Source: Akkermansiaceae bacterium (GTDB lineage Bacteria; Verrucomicrobiota; Verrucomicrobiia; Verrucomicrobiales; Akkermansiaceae). From it: 64,000 bases of DNA. The notes under the pieces are model-generated. The model made no database searches. It had not been told where the DNA came from and saw only the letters and a program-made list of their open reading frames with translations. The translations under genes were made by a program, and so were the position numbers. Where the stretch lies: the NCBI GenBank assembly GCA_025457665.1, contig JALOTY010000009.1:1-64000 (forward strand), in the 5' to 3' direction. Shown here in pieces: positions 17,972-26,081 of the stretch (position 1 is the stretch's first letter; each line of letters begins with the position of its first letter).

Positions 17972-19402
17972 ATGAGACTCGCCCTCCTCCTCGCCCTCGT
18001 CCCTTTTGCCGCCCAGGCCGATGATGCGCCTGATTACTCGAAAATGAAGGTCGACAAGCTCTTCGAAGCCCTCTGTTCCAGTTGCCACGGCAAGGACCTC
18101 AGCGGCGGACTGGGAGGATCATTTCTCGATGGCGAATGGAAACACGGCAGCACCGATGCCGACATCCGCAGAAACATCGCCGAAGGCAATGAGCAGCTCG
18201 GCATGACGGCATTCAAGAACGTCCTTTCCGATCAACAGATCCGCTCGCTGGTCATCTACATCCGCGAAAAGGAAAAAGGCGCGCGCGATCGTGCCACGGA
18301 TTTCCCCAAACCGAAACCCGGCAAGGTCACCCGCACCCAGCATGAGGATTACAAGATCGAGACGATCGTCACCGATGGCCTCCAGCACCCCTGGGCCATC
18401 GCCTTCCTGCCCGATGGCAGCCGACTCGTCACGGAAAAGGCCGGTCGGCTCCGCCTGGTCTCGGCCGATGGCAAGCTCGACCCGCGCCGCATCGAGGGCA
18501 CGCCGGAAGTCATCGCCCATGGACAGGGCGGGCTGATGGAGGTGGCCGTGCATCCGGATTTCGAGAAGAACGGCTGGATCTATCTCGGCTACTCCGATGG
18601 CTGGTATGGCGATGCCGAAAGACGCCGCGACCCGCGCACCATCACCGCCATCGTCCGCGGCCGCATCAAGGACCACCGCTGGGTGGATGAGGAAGTGATC
18701 TGGAAAACGGACAAGAAGTTTCACACCAACGCCGGCGTCCACTTCGGCACCCGCATCGTCTTCGACAAAGGCTACATTTATTTCCCCGTGGGCGAGCGCG
18801 GTGGATGGCACGAAGCCCAGGACATCACGAATCCGAAAGGGAAGATGTATCGTCTCCATGACGATGGCCGCGAACCCGAGGACAATCCCTACGTGGGCAA
18901 GGAGGGCGCGGTGAAGGGGCTGTGGAGCATCGGTCACCGCAACCCGCAGGGGCTGGACATGGACCCGCGCGATGGCTCCCTCTACAGCACCGAGCACGGT
19001 CCTCGCGGGGGCGATGAACTGAACTGGATCCGCCCGGGATTGAACTACGGTTGGCCCGTCATCACCTGGGGCATGAACTACGATGGCAGCCCCATCACCG
19101 GCATCACCGAAAAGGAAGGCATGGAGCAACCTGTCATCTACTGGCAACCTAGTATTGCCGCCTGTGGGCTCGACTTCTACCGCGGCGATCTTTTCCCGAA
19201 ATGGAAGAACGACCTCTTCGCCGGTGCGCTGGCGCAAAAGGAAATCCGCCGTCTGCGGATCGTCGATCACAAGGTGGTCGAACAGGAAGTCGTGCTCAAG
19301 GACCTCGGCCGGGTCCGCGATGTGGCCGGTGGACCGGACGGCTTCATCTACGTCGTCCTGAACGACCCCAACTGGATCGTCCGCCTCGTTCCCGCGAAAT
19401 AA
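17972..19402 (+). CDS. Periplasmic cytochrome c-PQQ-dependent aldose sugar dehydrogenase fusion
   Basis: 476 residues. A signal peptide (1-16, ending A-Q-A) is followed by a small class I cytochrome c domain with the heme site C35-S-S-C38-H39 and Met as likely sixth ligand in the L-G-M-T-A segment. From about residue 125 onward it is a six-bladed beta-propeller of the soluble glucose/aldose dehydrogenase (GdhB/YliI) family: H-P-W-A-I-A-F-L-P-D-G, the conserved G-H-R-N-P-Q-G-L, and E-H-G-P-R-G-G-D-E-L-N motif around the PQQ pocket. Sugar oxidation at the propeller can pass electrons to the fused heme. The cytochrome precedes the propeller here. Confidence 0.9.
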   Translation: MRLALLLALVPFAAQADDAPDYSKMKVDKLFEALCSSCHGKDLSGGLGGSFLDGEWKHGSTDADIRRNIAEGNEQLGMTAFKNVLSDQQIRSLVIYIREKEKGARDRATDFPKPKPGKVTRTQHEDYKIETIVTDGLQHPWAIAFLPDGSRLVTEKAGRLRLVSADGKLDPRRIEGTPEVIAHGQGGLMEVAVHPDFEKNGWIYLGYSDGWYGDAERRRDPRTITAIVRGRIKDHRWVDEEVIWKTDKKFHTNAGVHFGTRIVFDKGYIYFPVGERGGWHEAQDITNPKGKMYRLHDDGREPEDNPYVGKEGAVKGLWSIGHRNPQGLDMDPRDGSLYSTEHGPRGGDELNWIRPGLNYGWPVITWGMNYDGSPITGITEKEGMEQPVIYWQPSIAACGLDFYRGDLFPKWKNDLFAGALAQKEIRRLRIVDHKVVEQEVVLKDLGRVRDVAGGPDGFIYVVLNDPNWIVRLVPAK

Positions 19403-19417
19403 TCGCCTGCGGATCCG

Positions 19418-19442
19418 GCCGCTCTCAGTCCCCGAGAGCGGC
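19418..19442. terminator. Convergent stem-loop between the PQQ dehydrogenase and ArsC-like genes
   Basis: Perfect 9-bp stem GCCGCTCTC (19418-19426) with GAGAGCGGC (19434-19442) and a 7-base loop. It sits 16 bp after the plus-strand stop and overlaps the last codons of the minus-strand gene. Neither side has a T-run, so it may act as a transcript-end stabiliser or a Rho-assisted bidirectional terminator. Confidence 0.45.
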
Positions 19443-19778
19443 TGCCCATTCCTCGGGCTTGAAGCCCGCCGTCTTCAGCCGCTGGCCCACGACCAGCGGC
19501 CGCTTGACGAGATTGCCATGGGTCGAAAGCAGGGCGAGGGCCTCGCTTTCGCTCATCTTCGGCAGGCGGTCCTTCATGCCCATTTCGCGATAGTCGCCTC
19601 CGGCCACGTTGAAGAGCTTGCGCAGGTCTCCTCCGGTGGCGGCGAGGACCTCGCGCAGTTCATCGATGCTCGGGGGCGATTCCCTCACCGGCATGACCTC
19701 GTGCGCGACTCCCCGCTCGCTCAGCCACTTCAGGGCCTTGCGACAACTGTCACATCCTTGGTAAGCGTAAACTTTCAT
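19425..19778 (-). CDS. ArsC/Spx/YffB-family thioredoxin-fold protein
   Basis: 117 residues from ATG 19778 (M-K-V-Y-A-Y-Q-G-C-D-S-C). The CxxC pair C-D-S-C at the N-terminus, the central L-R-K-L-F-N and C-terminal K-R-P-L-V-V are the ArsC/Spx family marks. The Arg after K-R-P is the usual oxyanion-binding part. In this family the name covers arsenate reductases, Spx regulators and proteins of unknown role (YffB type); nothing nearby suggests arsenic resistance. The ATG overlaps the folB stop by 4 bp, making it the last gene of the ferredoxin-DUF721-HAD/Nudix-folB operon. Confidence 0.85.
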   Translation of the reverse strand: MKVYAYQGCDSCRKALKWLSERGVAHEVMPVRESPPSIDELREVLAATGGDLRKLFNVAGGDYREMGMKDRLPKMSESEALALLSTHGNLVKRPLVVGQRLKTAGFKPEEWAAALGD

Positions 19779-20131
19779 GAGATGCTCTTTCGCAGGGATA
19801 CCCCCACCCACTCGGTCTGCGGCAGGATGAACTTGCGGATTTCCACCCTCACCTCCACCGCCCCGAATCGACCTAACAGCAGATCGGCCGTTTCATCCGC
19901 CAGAGTCTCCACCAGCTTGCGCTCCCCCGTGGCCGCGAGATCGGCGATCGCGAGACAGGCGGCATGGTAGTCGAGGGTCTTTTCGATCCCATCCGCCATC
20001 CCGCTGAAGTCCACAGGCGGACGCATGGAGATATCTAACAGCAGCTCCTGCGGCCGGGCGCGCTCATCATCGGGCACACCGATCCGCGTTTCGACCTTCA
20101 GGCCGCGGACATGGATCCAGCCTTCGTTCAC
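19775..20131 (-). CDS. folB: Dihydroneopterin aldolase FolB
   Basis: 118 residues, the usual size. FolB cleaves dihydroneopterin to 6-hydroxymethyl-dihydropterin and glycolaldehyde in folate synthesis. Recognisable parts are I-G-V-P-D-D-E-R-A-R-P-Q-E (the conserved G-V-x-x-x-E-R-x-x-x-Q start), the D-Y-H-A-A segment (usually D-Y-x-x-V/L), and V-E-T-L-A-D-E-T-A with the conserved Glu. It overlaps the HAD-Nudix gene by 4 bp upstream and the ArsC-like gene by 4 bp downstream. Confidence 0.9.
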   Translation of the reverse strand: MNEGWIHVRGLKVETRIGVPDDERARPQELLLDISMRPPVDFSGMADGIEKTLDYHAACLAIADLAATGERKLVETLADETADLLLGRFGAVEVRVEIRKFILPQTEWVGVSLRKSIS

Positions 20132-21165
20132 CGCAGGCCTCCTTTCATGACCTGCTCCAGCAGGACCCGCGTGGGCTCATTGAGATCCATCTCCAGCGCT
20201 TCCCCGGGGCTCACCCAGCGGAATTCCTGCGCTTCCTCATTCAGCACAACCTCGCCGGAAATACGATGAACCCAGTAGTTCAGCAGGAGGAAATGCTCCG
20301 GCCTTTGGAATTCCTCGGAGTCGATGCAATCCTGCACCATGACGAACTCCGGTTCATCCACCTCCAGTCCGGTTTCCTCGCGGATCTCGCGTCGCAAGGC
20401 CGCCACGGCGCTTTCGCCGCGCTCGATTTTCCCGCCAGGAATCCCCCATCGGTGCCCCCACTTGTGGGTGCGGATCATCAGCACACGGCCCTCGCCATCG
20501 CCAATGAGTGCCCCCACGGTGGCCACCGGGCGCGGTTTCACATGGCTGCGACCCAGCAATTTCATCAATCCCGCCAGATCCGCCACGGTCACGGAGGGCG
20601 AGGCATCGGCCAGCGCGCCGGCGTGGGTGTAGCCGGTCAGAACAGCCACCGATGTCAGCCCGGCATGATGCGCGGTCTCGATGTCATGAACCATGTCGCC
20701 GACGAATGCCGTATCCTCCGGCACCAGCCGATGGCGCTCTACGATGCCCAGGATGACCTCGCGTTTGTCGAGCACCCCGGAGTAGGTCGCCTCGAAATAC
20801 GATTCCAAGCCGAAGTCCGCCAATTGCGAGTGAAAGGCATCCGAGTCCATGCTCGTCAGCACGAAGCAGCGGATGCCCCTTTGCCGGCACCATTCGAGTT
20901 TCTCGCGCGCATGGGGCAGCACGGTCACCGGCGCACGGGATGCCGCGAAGGCCTGGCGGAAATGGACTTCCAGTTCCTCCAGCGGGATGCCCGGCAGCAT
21001 TTCCTCATAAAATCCCCGATAAGGCAGCCGGAAGCGCCTGCGGAATTCTTCGCGGTCCATCACCGGCAGGCCATAGACAGAGAAGACGTGATTGGTGGCA
21101 TCCAGCACCGGTGGCAGATCGTCCACCAGGGTACCGGACCAGTCGAAAATCAGATTTTGAAACAT
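20128..21165 (-). CDS. HAD-superfamily / Nudix hydrolase fusion protein
   Basis: 345 residues. Residues 1-205 form a HAD fold with a helical C1-type cap. Motif I is D8-W-S10-G-T12, motif II V-L-T-S, motif III K134 in L-D-K-R, and motif IV G-D-M-V-H-D (156-161). The usual second Asp of motif I (D-x-D) is Ser10, which is unusual for a phosphatase. Residues 212-345 form a Nudix domain with a complete Nudix box (G245, E251, R259-E260, E263-E264, G266). The gene overlaps folB by 4 bp and follows DUF721 by 22 bp. Given the folB coupling, the Nudix domain may remove pyrophosphate from dihydroneopterin triphosphate; a general house-cleaning role is the alternative. Confidence 0.88.
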   Translation of the reverse strand: MFQNLIFDWSGTLVDDLPPVLDATNHVFSVYGLPVMDREEFRRRFRLPYRGFYEEMLPGIPLEELEVHFRQAFAASRAPVTVLPHAREKLEWCRQRGIRCFVLTSMDSDAFHSQLADFGLESYFEATYSGVLDKREVILGIVERHRLVPEDTAFVGDMVHDIETAHHAGLTSVAVLTGYTHAGALADASPSVTVADLAGLMKLLGRSHVKPRPVATVGALIGDGEGRVLMIRTHKWGHRWGIPGGKIERGESAVAALRREIREETGLEVDEPEFVMVQDCIDSEEFQRPEHFLLLNYWVHRISGEVVLNEEAQEFRWVSPGEALEMDLNEPTRVLLEQVMKGGLR

Positions 21166-21187
21166 GGAAAAGTCGGGTGGAGGGATT

Positions 21188-21559
21188 TCAGCCGAGCGAA
21201 AAGCGGATCGATTTCACCACTCCCTGCCCGAGCGCATCGCGGAGATTGGCGAGAAGGCGTGGCTTCATCTGCTCGAGCTGGAAACGCATGGCCGGCTGCA
21301 GGACCTTGAGCGTCAGGCAACCCGCACGCAGGGAATCCGGCGAGGTGTGGCGCGCGACAAGGTCCCCGGCGATTTCCCTCCAGAGTTCCCGCAGTTTTTC
21401 CTCGTCCACGCCCTCGGAGGCACCCGCGGCACGGAGAATGCCATCGAGAAACTCCCCGGGGCGATGCAGGCCTTTGTCCGGGTGACTGGGCTCCTCTCCG
21501 CCCCGCCACTCCATGAGAATGGCCTTGCGGATCCAAGCCAGGCGGTCAACCCGCGCCAT
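21188..21559 (-). CDS. DUF721/DciA-like protein
   Basis: 123 residues from ATG 21559 (M-A-R-V-D-R-L-A-W-I); upstream in-frame sequence is Arg/Pro noise overlapping the ferredoxin. The central L-W-R-E-I-A-G-D-L-V-A-R-H-T-S-P and L-T-L-K-V segments with Q-L-E-Q-M-K-P-R-L-L follow the DUF721 pattern (V-W-x-x-I-V-G-x-x-x-x-x-H-s ... L-x-V-x-v). DciA, the founding member, loads the replicative helicase. It starts 1 bp after the ferredoxin stop and lies 22 bp before the HAD-Nudix gene, so it belongs to the same operon. Confidence 0.8.
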   Translation of the reverse strand: MARVDRLAWIRKAILMEWRGGEEPSHPDKGLHRPGEFLDGILRAAGASEGVDEEKLRELWREIAGDLVARHTSPDSLRAGCLTLKVLQPAMRFQLEQMKPRLLANLRDALGQGVVKSIRFSLG

Positions 21560-21560
21560 C

Positions 21561-21797
21561 TCAATCCTCCCCGTCCTCGCCAATGGCTTCCACCGGGCAG
21601 CCTTCCATGGCCTCGCGGCACTGGGCCTCCTCCTCGGCATTGCTCGGCTGCTTGTAAACGAAGGAGTATCCCTCGTCGTCCGAGCGGGTGAAGTTGTTCG
21701 GAGCCGTCTCACGGCAGAGATCGCAGTCGATGCACTGGCTATCGACGTAGAATTTTCCGGATACGTTTTCAGCGTTTTTGTCTTCGCGGTCGGCCAT
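21561..21797 (-). CDS. 4Fe-4S ferredoxin
   Basis: 78 residues from ATG 21797. Cluster ligands are C22-x-x-C25-x-x-C28 and C67 (in G-C-P-V-E-A-I), with an additional Cys60, as in single-cluster Bacillus-type ferredoxins. It is a small acidic electron carrier in the cytosol. First gene of a five-gene minus-strand operon; the next start codon is 1 bp beyond its stop. Confidence 0.9.
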   Translation of the reverse strand: MADREDKNAENVSGKFYVDSQCIDCDLCRETAPNNFTRSDDEGYSFVYKQPSNAEEEAQCREAMEGCPVEAIGEDGED

Positions 21798-21956
21798 GGT
21801 CGATGAATCGGGTCGGTGCTTCTCCATCGCGCCTATGCCGCTCCCGTGCAATCCTTTTTCCTTGGCGCGGCGGTGTGGAAGCCCGGCAGCACGCCTCGGG
21901 AGCCGGGATTTGCTCTGGTCAAGCCCCCGGTGGATTCCTATCACAGCCCCGCCGTC

Positions 21957-22919
21957 ATGTCCGATATCCCCGAAAAGCCCTCCGGCCCGAACCGCAGCCG
22001 CCCCACCCTCTCGGGCCTGGCCAAGGAAACCCTTGAGGACGATTTGTGGGAATTGGATGACGATATCGCTCCACCCCCAGCCGAGCCCAAGGCCGAAAGC
22101 AGCGAGCCCCAAAAGGCTCCAGAACCCGGGAAAAGCGCTCCCTCCGCCGAAGATTCGGAAGAAACACCTGCGGACTCGCAAAGCACGGATCTCATCGATG
22201 AATCCGCCGCAGCACCTCAAGAGACCGAGCCGATCGAAGAATCCGAGCCCACCGAAACCCCGGGGCCCGAGATCGGTGACGACGCGGCGAAACCCTCGAT
22301 CGACGATGAACTGCACCCCGGCCCTGCTGCCAGCGCGCCTCTCTCCCTGCCCAAGCTTTCCTCCCTGCTGCCCGAGTCGAAACAAGAACGCATCGGCCTG
22401 ATTTCCATCGGAGTCGTGATGCTTGGCATCGGCATCTGGTGGCTGGTCGGGCTGTTTTCGGACGTCGCCACGACCCGCCTGGGCGACGATCTTCCCGATC
22501 TCCCGGCCGAGGGCCGCTTTCTGGAAATCGATCAAGCAAGCACCTACTGGCGTGCCCCGGTGACCGATGGCGAAAATCGCGACCGGGTGCGCAACGAGGT
22601 CGTCATCGTTCCCGTCCTCAGCCTCGAGTTGGGCGAATCCCAGCAAGGCGTCATCCGGGTGAACTTCCGCAACGCCGCCGGGGAATTCGTCGGCGATACC
22701 GTCAACCAGAGTTTCGCCAATGGTGTCTTCACCAGCACGAACTCCAATACCGCCGACTTCACCGCCACGGACGGTTTCAAGGAAATCTCCGAATACCACA
22801 GCTATCGTGTCGGCACGGAGCGCTGGACGGCCGAGGTTCTCGAAGGTCCATCCGAAGATGCTCCGGGCTCGGAGTTCCAGAAACTTTTCACCATCCCTCT
22901 GTCCACCGAACGCCGCTGA
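21957..22919 (+). CDS. Membrane protein with acidic proline-rich N-terminal tail
   Basis: 320 residues from ATG 21957. Residues 1-160 are a low-complexity Glu/Asp/Pro/Ser tail. One transmembrane helix (about residues 175-197, L-I-S-I-G-V-V-M-L-G-I-G-I-W-W-L-V-G-L-F) separates it from a globular domain of about 120 residues with beta character (V-V-I-V-P-V-L-S-L-E-L). The long disordered acidic tail on the cytosolic side and extracytoplasmic beta domain look like a scaffold or tether. I do not recognise a family. It is 17 bp upstream of chdC and probably co-transcribed. Confidence 0.75.
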   Translation: MSDIPEKPSGPNRSRPTLSGLAKETLEDDLWELDDDIAPPPAEPKAESSEPQKAPEPGKSAPSAEDSEETPADSQSTDLIDESAAAPQETEPIEESEPTETPGPEIGDDAAKPSIDDELHPGPAASAPLSLPKLSSLLPESKQERIGLISIGVVMLGIGIWWLVGLFSDVATTRLGDDLPDLPAEGRFLEIDQASTYWRAPVTDGENRDRVRNEVVIVPVLSLELGESQQGVIRVNFRNAAGEFVGDTVNQSFANGVFTSTNSNTADFTATDGFKEISEYHSYRVGTERWTAEVLEGPSEDAPGSEFQKLFTIPLSTERR

Positions 22920-22936
22920 CACCGGCGCCACTCCCC

Positions 22937-23770
22937 ATGGCCACTCCTGCCGATAACGCTCCGCCGCTGGTGCCACGCGAAGGCTGGCACGTGATGCACC
23001 TGTTCTACCAGATCGACCACGCCTTGTGGTCCATTCTTTCGAATGATGAGAAACGGGAATCGAAAACCCGCCTCACCGAACTCGTCAGTGAAATCCGCAG
23101 CACCGCGGACACCCACCTGCTCACCTTCGCCGTGGCCACGCCCAAGGCGGACCTCGGATTCATGCTGCTGACGCCGGATCTCCAGATCGCCACCGCCTTC
23201 GAAAAACAGCTCACCCTCTCCCTCGGCCCGGGCGTGTTGCAGCCGGTCTATTCCTACCTCTCCCAGACCGAGCGCTCGGAATACACCACTACCGCCGAGC
23301 AATACGCCGAAGAAACGCTGCGCCGCGAAAAGGGCCTCACTCCCGGCAGTCCCGAGTTCCAAGCCGGCCTGTTAGAGTTCCAGCAGCGCATGGAGCACTA
23401 CCTCCACCATCGCCTCTACCCGGTCCTCCCCGATTGGCCGGCGATCTGTTTCTACCCGATGTCCAAACGCCGTCATGGCGAATACAATTGGTACGCCCTG
23501 CCCTTCGAAAAACGGAAAGAACTCATGGCCGGCCATGCCAGGACCGGGCGCACTTACTCCGGTCGTATCCTCCAACTCATCACCGGCTCCACCGGCCTCG
23601 ATGAACATGAGTGGGGAGTCACGCTGCTGGCCAAGGACACGATCGATATCAAATCCATCGTTTACGAAATGCGTTTCGATGAAGTCTCCGCCCGCTATGG
23701 CGAGTTCGGGGACTTCTACATCGGCCTGCAACTCCCGCTGGACGAACTTTTCCGACGGGTCTGCCTGTAA
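22937..23770 (+). CDS. chdC: Coproheme decarboxylase (HemQ/ChdC, chlorite-dismutase family)
   Basis: 277 residues from ATG 22937. It oxidatively decarboxylates iron-coproporphyrin III to heme b, the last step of the coproporphyrin-dependent heme pathway. The family core is clear: F-Y-P-M-S-K-R-R, N-W-Y-A-L-P, H-A-R-T-G-R-T-Y, G-S-T-G-L-D-E-H-E-W-G-V-T-L and V-Y-E-M-R-F-D-E-V-S-A. Chlorite dismutases proper lack the Y-P-M-x-K-R-R motif. The short gap to the upstream membrane protein suggests a shared transcript. Confidence 0.93.
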   Translation: MATPADNAPPLVPREGWHVMHLFYQIDHALWSILSNDEKRESKTRLTELVSEIRSTADTHLLTFAVATPKADLGFMLLTPDLQIATAFEKQLTLSLGPGVLQPVYSYLSQTERSEYTTTAEQYAEETLRREKGLTPGSPEFQAGLLEFQQRMEHYLHHRLYPVLPDWPAICFYPMSKRRHGEYNWYALPFEKRKELMAGHARTGRTYSGRILQLITGSTGLDEHEWGVTLLAKDTIDIKSIVYEMRFDEVSARYGEFGDFYIGLQLPLDELFRRVCL

Positions 23771-23791
23771 GCCCTGATCGTTTCCACGAAA

Positions 23792-24997
23792 TCAGCGCTC
23801 CAGCGGTTCCATTTCCCGCTCCATGCGCTCCAGCAGATCGGACATTTCCTCCAGGTGCTTGCGCAGGCGCTCGGCGGAACCGCGATTCAAGGGAACCACC
23901 GGAGGAATCGGCATGCCCTGCTGCCCGGCAGCGGGTCTCACACCCCTCCCCTCCGCTTCCCGCGGCAGCGCCGCCAAACCCGGGTCCAGCGGCTCTTCTT
24001 CGAGCAGCGCGACGATCCGGGATGACGGGATGATGAAACTCCGCGTCCGGTCCGGCCGCGCGATGGAAATCCCGATCACCCGACCTTGCAAATCCACCAC
24101 CGGCCCGCCGCACTGTTCAGGGGTCAGTTGCATGTCGGACTGAAGGATCACGGGAAATCCTCCGGCCACGAGGCTCACGTCGGTGCCCATCGAGCGCATC
24201 GACCTCAATCTCGCCTCCGGCACCCGCTGGAACTCCGGACGACCGCCGAGCAGGATCTCCGTTTCCGTCTCCGCACCCTCGCGCAGGTACTTCACCCGGA
24301 TGCTTTCACCGGGGCGCGTCTTCTGCAAAATGCCGCGAAGTTCAAAGGCGCTTGTGACCGCCTGCCCATCCACCGCCAGCAAGACATCCCCGCCTTGCAA
24401 TCCCGCCTCGTCCGCGCCGCCGCGGTCATCGATGGTTTGCACCCTCACTCCCGGCCCTTCGAATTCCGGATCCAGCATGACTCCCAGGAAGGCCTGGTCG
24501 GACTCCCGCAGCGGTCTTTCCGCCACCGCCACCACGCCGGCTTTCAGCGGCTGATCGCCCGGACCGGCAGCGATGAGGAATTGACCAAGAGTCGGCTTCA
24601 CCTCGGTGGAAAAGGAAACCGGATCGAAATCCGCATCCACGATTTCCAGCAAGGCCAGATCGTCGTCCTGGTAAACGCCCACCACCCGCGCCGTGCCGGT
24701 GGTCCGATCGCCCCCCACCACCTGCACCGGCGTCCGGGCAAAGGCGATCTGGCTCCATTTCGTGAGAACCTGGTTTCCGTCGCCGATCACCGTTCCCATC
24801 GCCACCGGCTTGCGGTCCGCCCACACCCACACGGTCGAGGGCGATGCCGCCCGCGCCACAGGGCGGATGGCATCGAACAAGGCCTCGGATTGCTGCCTCG
24901 TCACCTGCTTCTCCTCGGGCTTCTGCAAGGGCACTTGCTGCCCCATCAGGGCGGAAATGCTCCCCATGGCCACCAACATTCCAGTTCGGGCTTTCAT
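23792..24997 (-). CDS. Degenerate HtrA-like protein with a PDZ domain inserted in the protease fold
   Basis: 401 residues with a signal peptide. Residues about 40-165 follow the N-terminal half of an HtrA trypsin domain, but the His position (L-T-A-A-H in active HtrA) reads L-T-K-W-S, putting Ser82 in place of His; the Asp region D-D-D-L-A-L-L (111-117) is kept. A PDZ domain (about 170-250; G-V-M-L, A-G-L-Q-G-G-D-V-L-L-A-V-D-G) comes next. Only after it does the second half of the protease appear: Q-C-G-G-P-V-V-D-L-Q-G-R (295-306), where the nucleophile Ser is Cys296. A coiled-coil Glu/Arg-rich tail ends the protein. Its start overlaps the active HtrA gene by 4 bp. Probably a binding or regulatory partner rather than a protease. 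Confidence 0.85.
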   Translation of the reverse strand: MKARTGMLVAMGSISALMGQQVPLQKPEEKQVTRQQSEALFDAIRPVARAASPSTVWVWADRKPVAMGTVIGDGNQVLTKWSQIAFARTPVQVVGGDRTTGTARVVGVYQDDDLALLEIVDADFDPVSFSTEVKPTLGQFLIAAGPGDQPLKAGVVAVAERPLRESDQAFLGVMLDPEFEGPGVRVQTIDDRGGADEAGLQGGDVLLAVDGQAVTSAFELRGILQKTRPGESIRVKYLREGAETETEILLGGRPEFQRVPEARLRSMRSMGTDVSLVAGGFPVILQSDMQLTPEQCGGPVVDLQGRVIGISIARPDRTRSFIIPSSRIVALLEEEPLDPGLAALPREAEGRGVRPAAGQQGMPIPPVVPLNRGSAERLRKHLEEMSDLLERMEREMEPLER

Positions 24998-25992
24998 CGT
25001 TCGAGTTTCTCAAAAAGTTGATCCTGCCTCATCAGCTCCACCCGCAGCTTCACCTCTTCCCGCCCCCGCAGCAGGCTCACTTCCACTTCATCCCCCGCCG
25101 AGTGCTTGGCGAGGATCATTCCCAGATTCCTGCCGCCACGGATGCGGGTGCCGTCCACTGCCACGACCACGTCCCCCGGCCGGATTCCCGCCTTGGCCGC
25201 AGGAGAATCAGGCGTGACCCGCTCCACCGGCACCCCGCCATTCGAAAGCTCCCGACCCATCAAAATCCCCAGCACCGGACGCTCCGGATTCGCCAGCGGA
25301 TTGAGCTGCAGCTCACCCCAGATTTCCCCGGCCAGCATCCGGTCCCAGTCTTCGCGGAAGCCATCGATCCCCGCATGGTTGTTGTTGTCCAGGCTCTCAC
25401 CGATCGATGAATTGATCCCCACCACGCGGCCTTCCAGGTCAAACAGGGGTCCGCCGGAATCCCCGCCGATCAGCGTGCAGTCGGTCGTCAGGAAATTCCC
25501 CGGACCATCGGAAACCACCCGGCCAAATCGCAGCGGCGGAGTCCTCGCAGGGTCGTATCCCTCGCTGTGTCCCATCGCCACCACCCAGTCGCCCGCTTGC
25601 AGCGGCTTGGATTCGCCGATCTCCACCACCGGCCAGTCGCCCTCATCGACGATCCGCACCATGCCGATGTCCTTGGAAAAATTCGCGCCCAGCACCTTGC
25701 CCTTGGCCTGCTTGCCACCGGGAAACACCACCTCCACCTCCTCCGCCCCGTCAATCACGTGGGCCGCCGTGAGGATCAGCCCGTCTTTCCCCACCACCAC
25801 TCCCGACCCCGAGGAACCCACTTCCTCCGAAATCAGGGCCACCACCGCAGGCAGAACTTTGCGACCCAATTCCTCGGTTTTTGCCTGCAAGGCCAGCACA
25901 TCCTCCAGGCTGCGGATCTCCCCGCCGCGCCCGGTCCCGGTCAGCCCGAGGAGCAAAATCGCCCCAACATGCAAAATTCGTGATTTCTTCAT
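24994..25992 (-). CDS. HtrA/DegP-like serine protease with one PDZ domain
   Basis: 332 residues from ATG 25992, giving M-K-K-S-R plus a hydrophobic signal sequence; earlier in-frame ATGs at 26010 and beyond add only polar residues. The trypsin-like domain has a full triad: His78 in L-T-A-A-H-V-I, Asp108 in S-K-D-I-G-M-V, and Ser179 in G-G-D-S-G-G-P-L-F-D. One PDZ domain follows (about 255-325; A-G-I-R-P-G-D-V-V-V-A-V-D-G). It acts in the periplasm or at the membrane on misfolded proteins. It is translationally coupled with the downstream catalytically degenerate paralogue. Confidence 0.93.
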   Translation of the reverse strand: MKKSRILHVGAILLLGLTGTGRGGEIRSLEDVLALQAKTEELGRKVLPAVVALISEEVGSSGSGVVVGKDGLILTAAHVIDGAEEVEVVFPGGKQAKGKVLGANFSKDIGMVRIVDEGDWPVVEIGESKPLQAGDWVVAMGHSEGYDPARTPPLRFGRVVSDGPGNFLTTDCTLIGGDSGGPLFDLEGRVVGINSSIGESLDNNNHAGIDGFREDWDRMLAGEIWGELQLNPLANPERPVLGILMGRELSNGGVPVERVTPDSPAAKAGIRPGDVVVAVDGTRIRGGRNLGMILAKHSAGDEVEVSLLRGREEVKLRVELMRQDQLFEKLER

Positions 25993-26081
25993 CGCTTTAT
26001 CGACTGTCATAGCGACGCAATCGGCGCGCCTCGTCTCCACCAGACCGCCCGACCCCGTCACGCCGCAGCCTCCACCACCCC

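Noticed and set aside
21561..22976. 471-codon minus-strand frame ending in the ferredoxin
   Set aside because: Only the last 78 codons (ferredoxin) are real; the rest is antisense to the acidic membrane protein and the chdC start.
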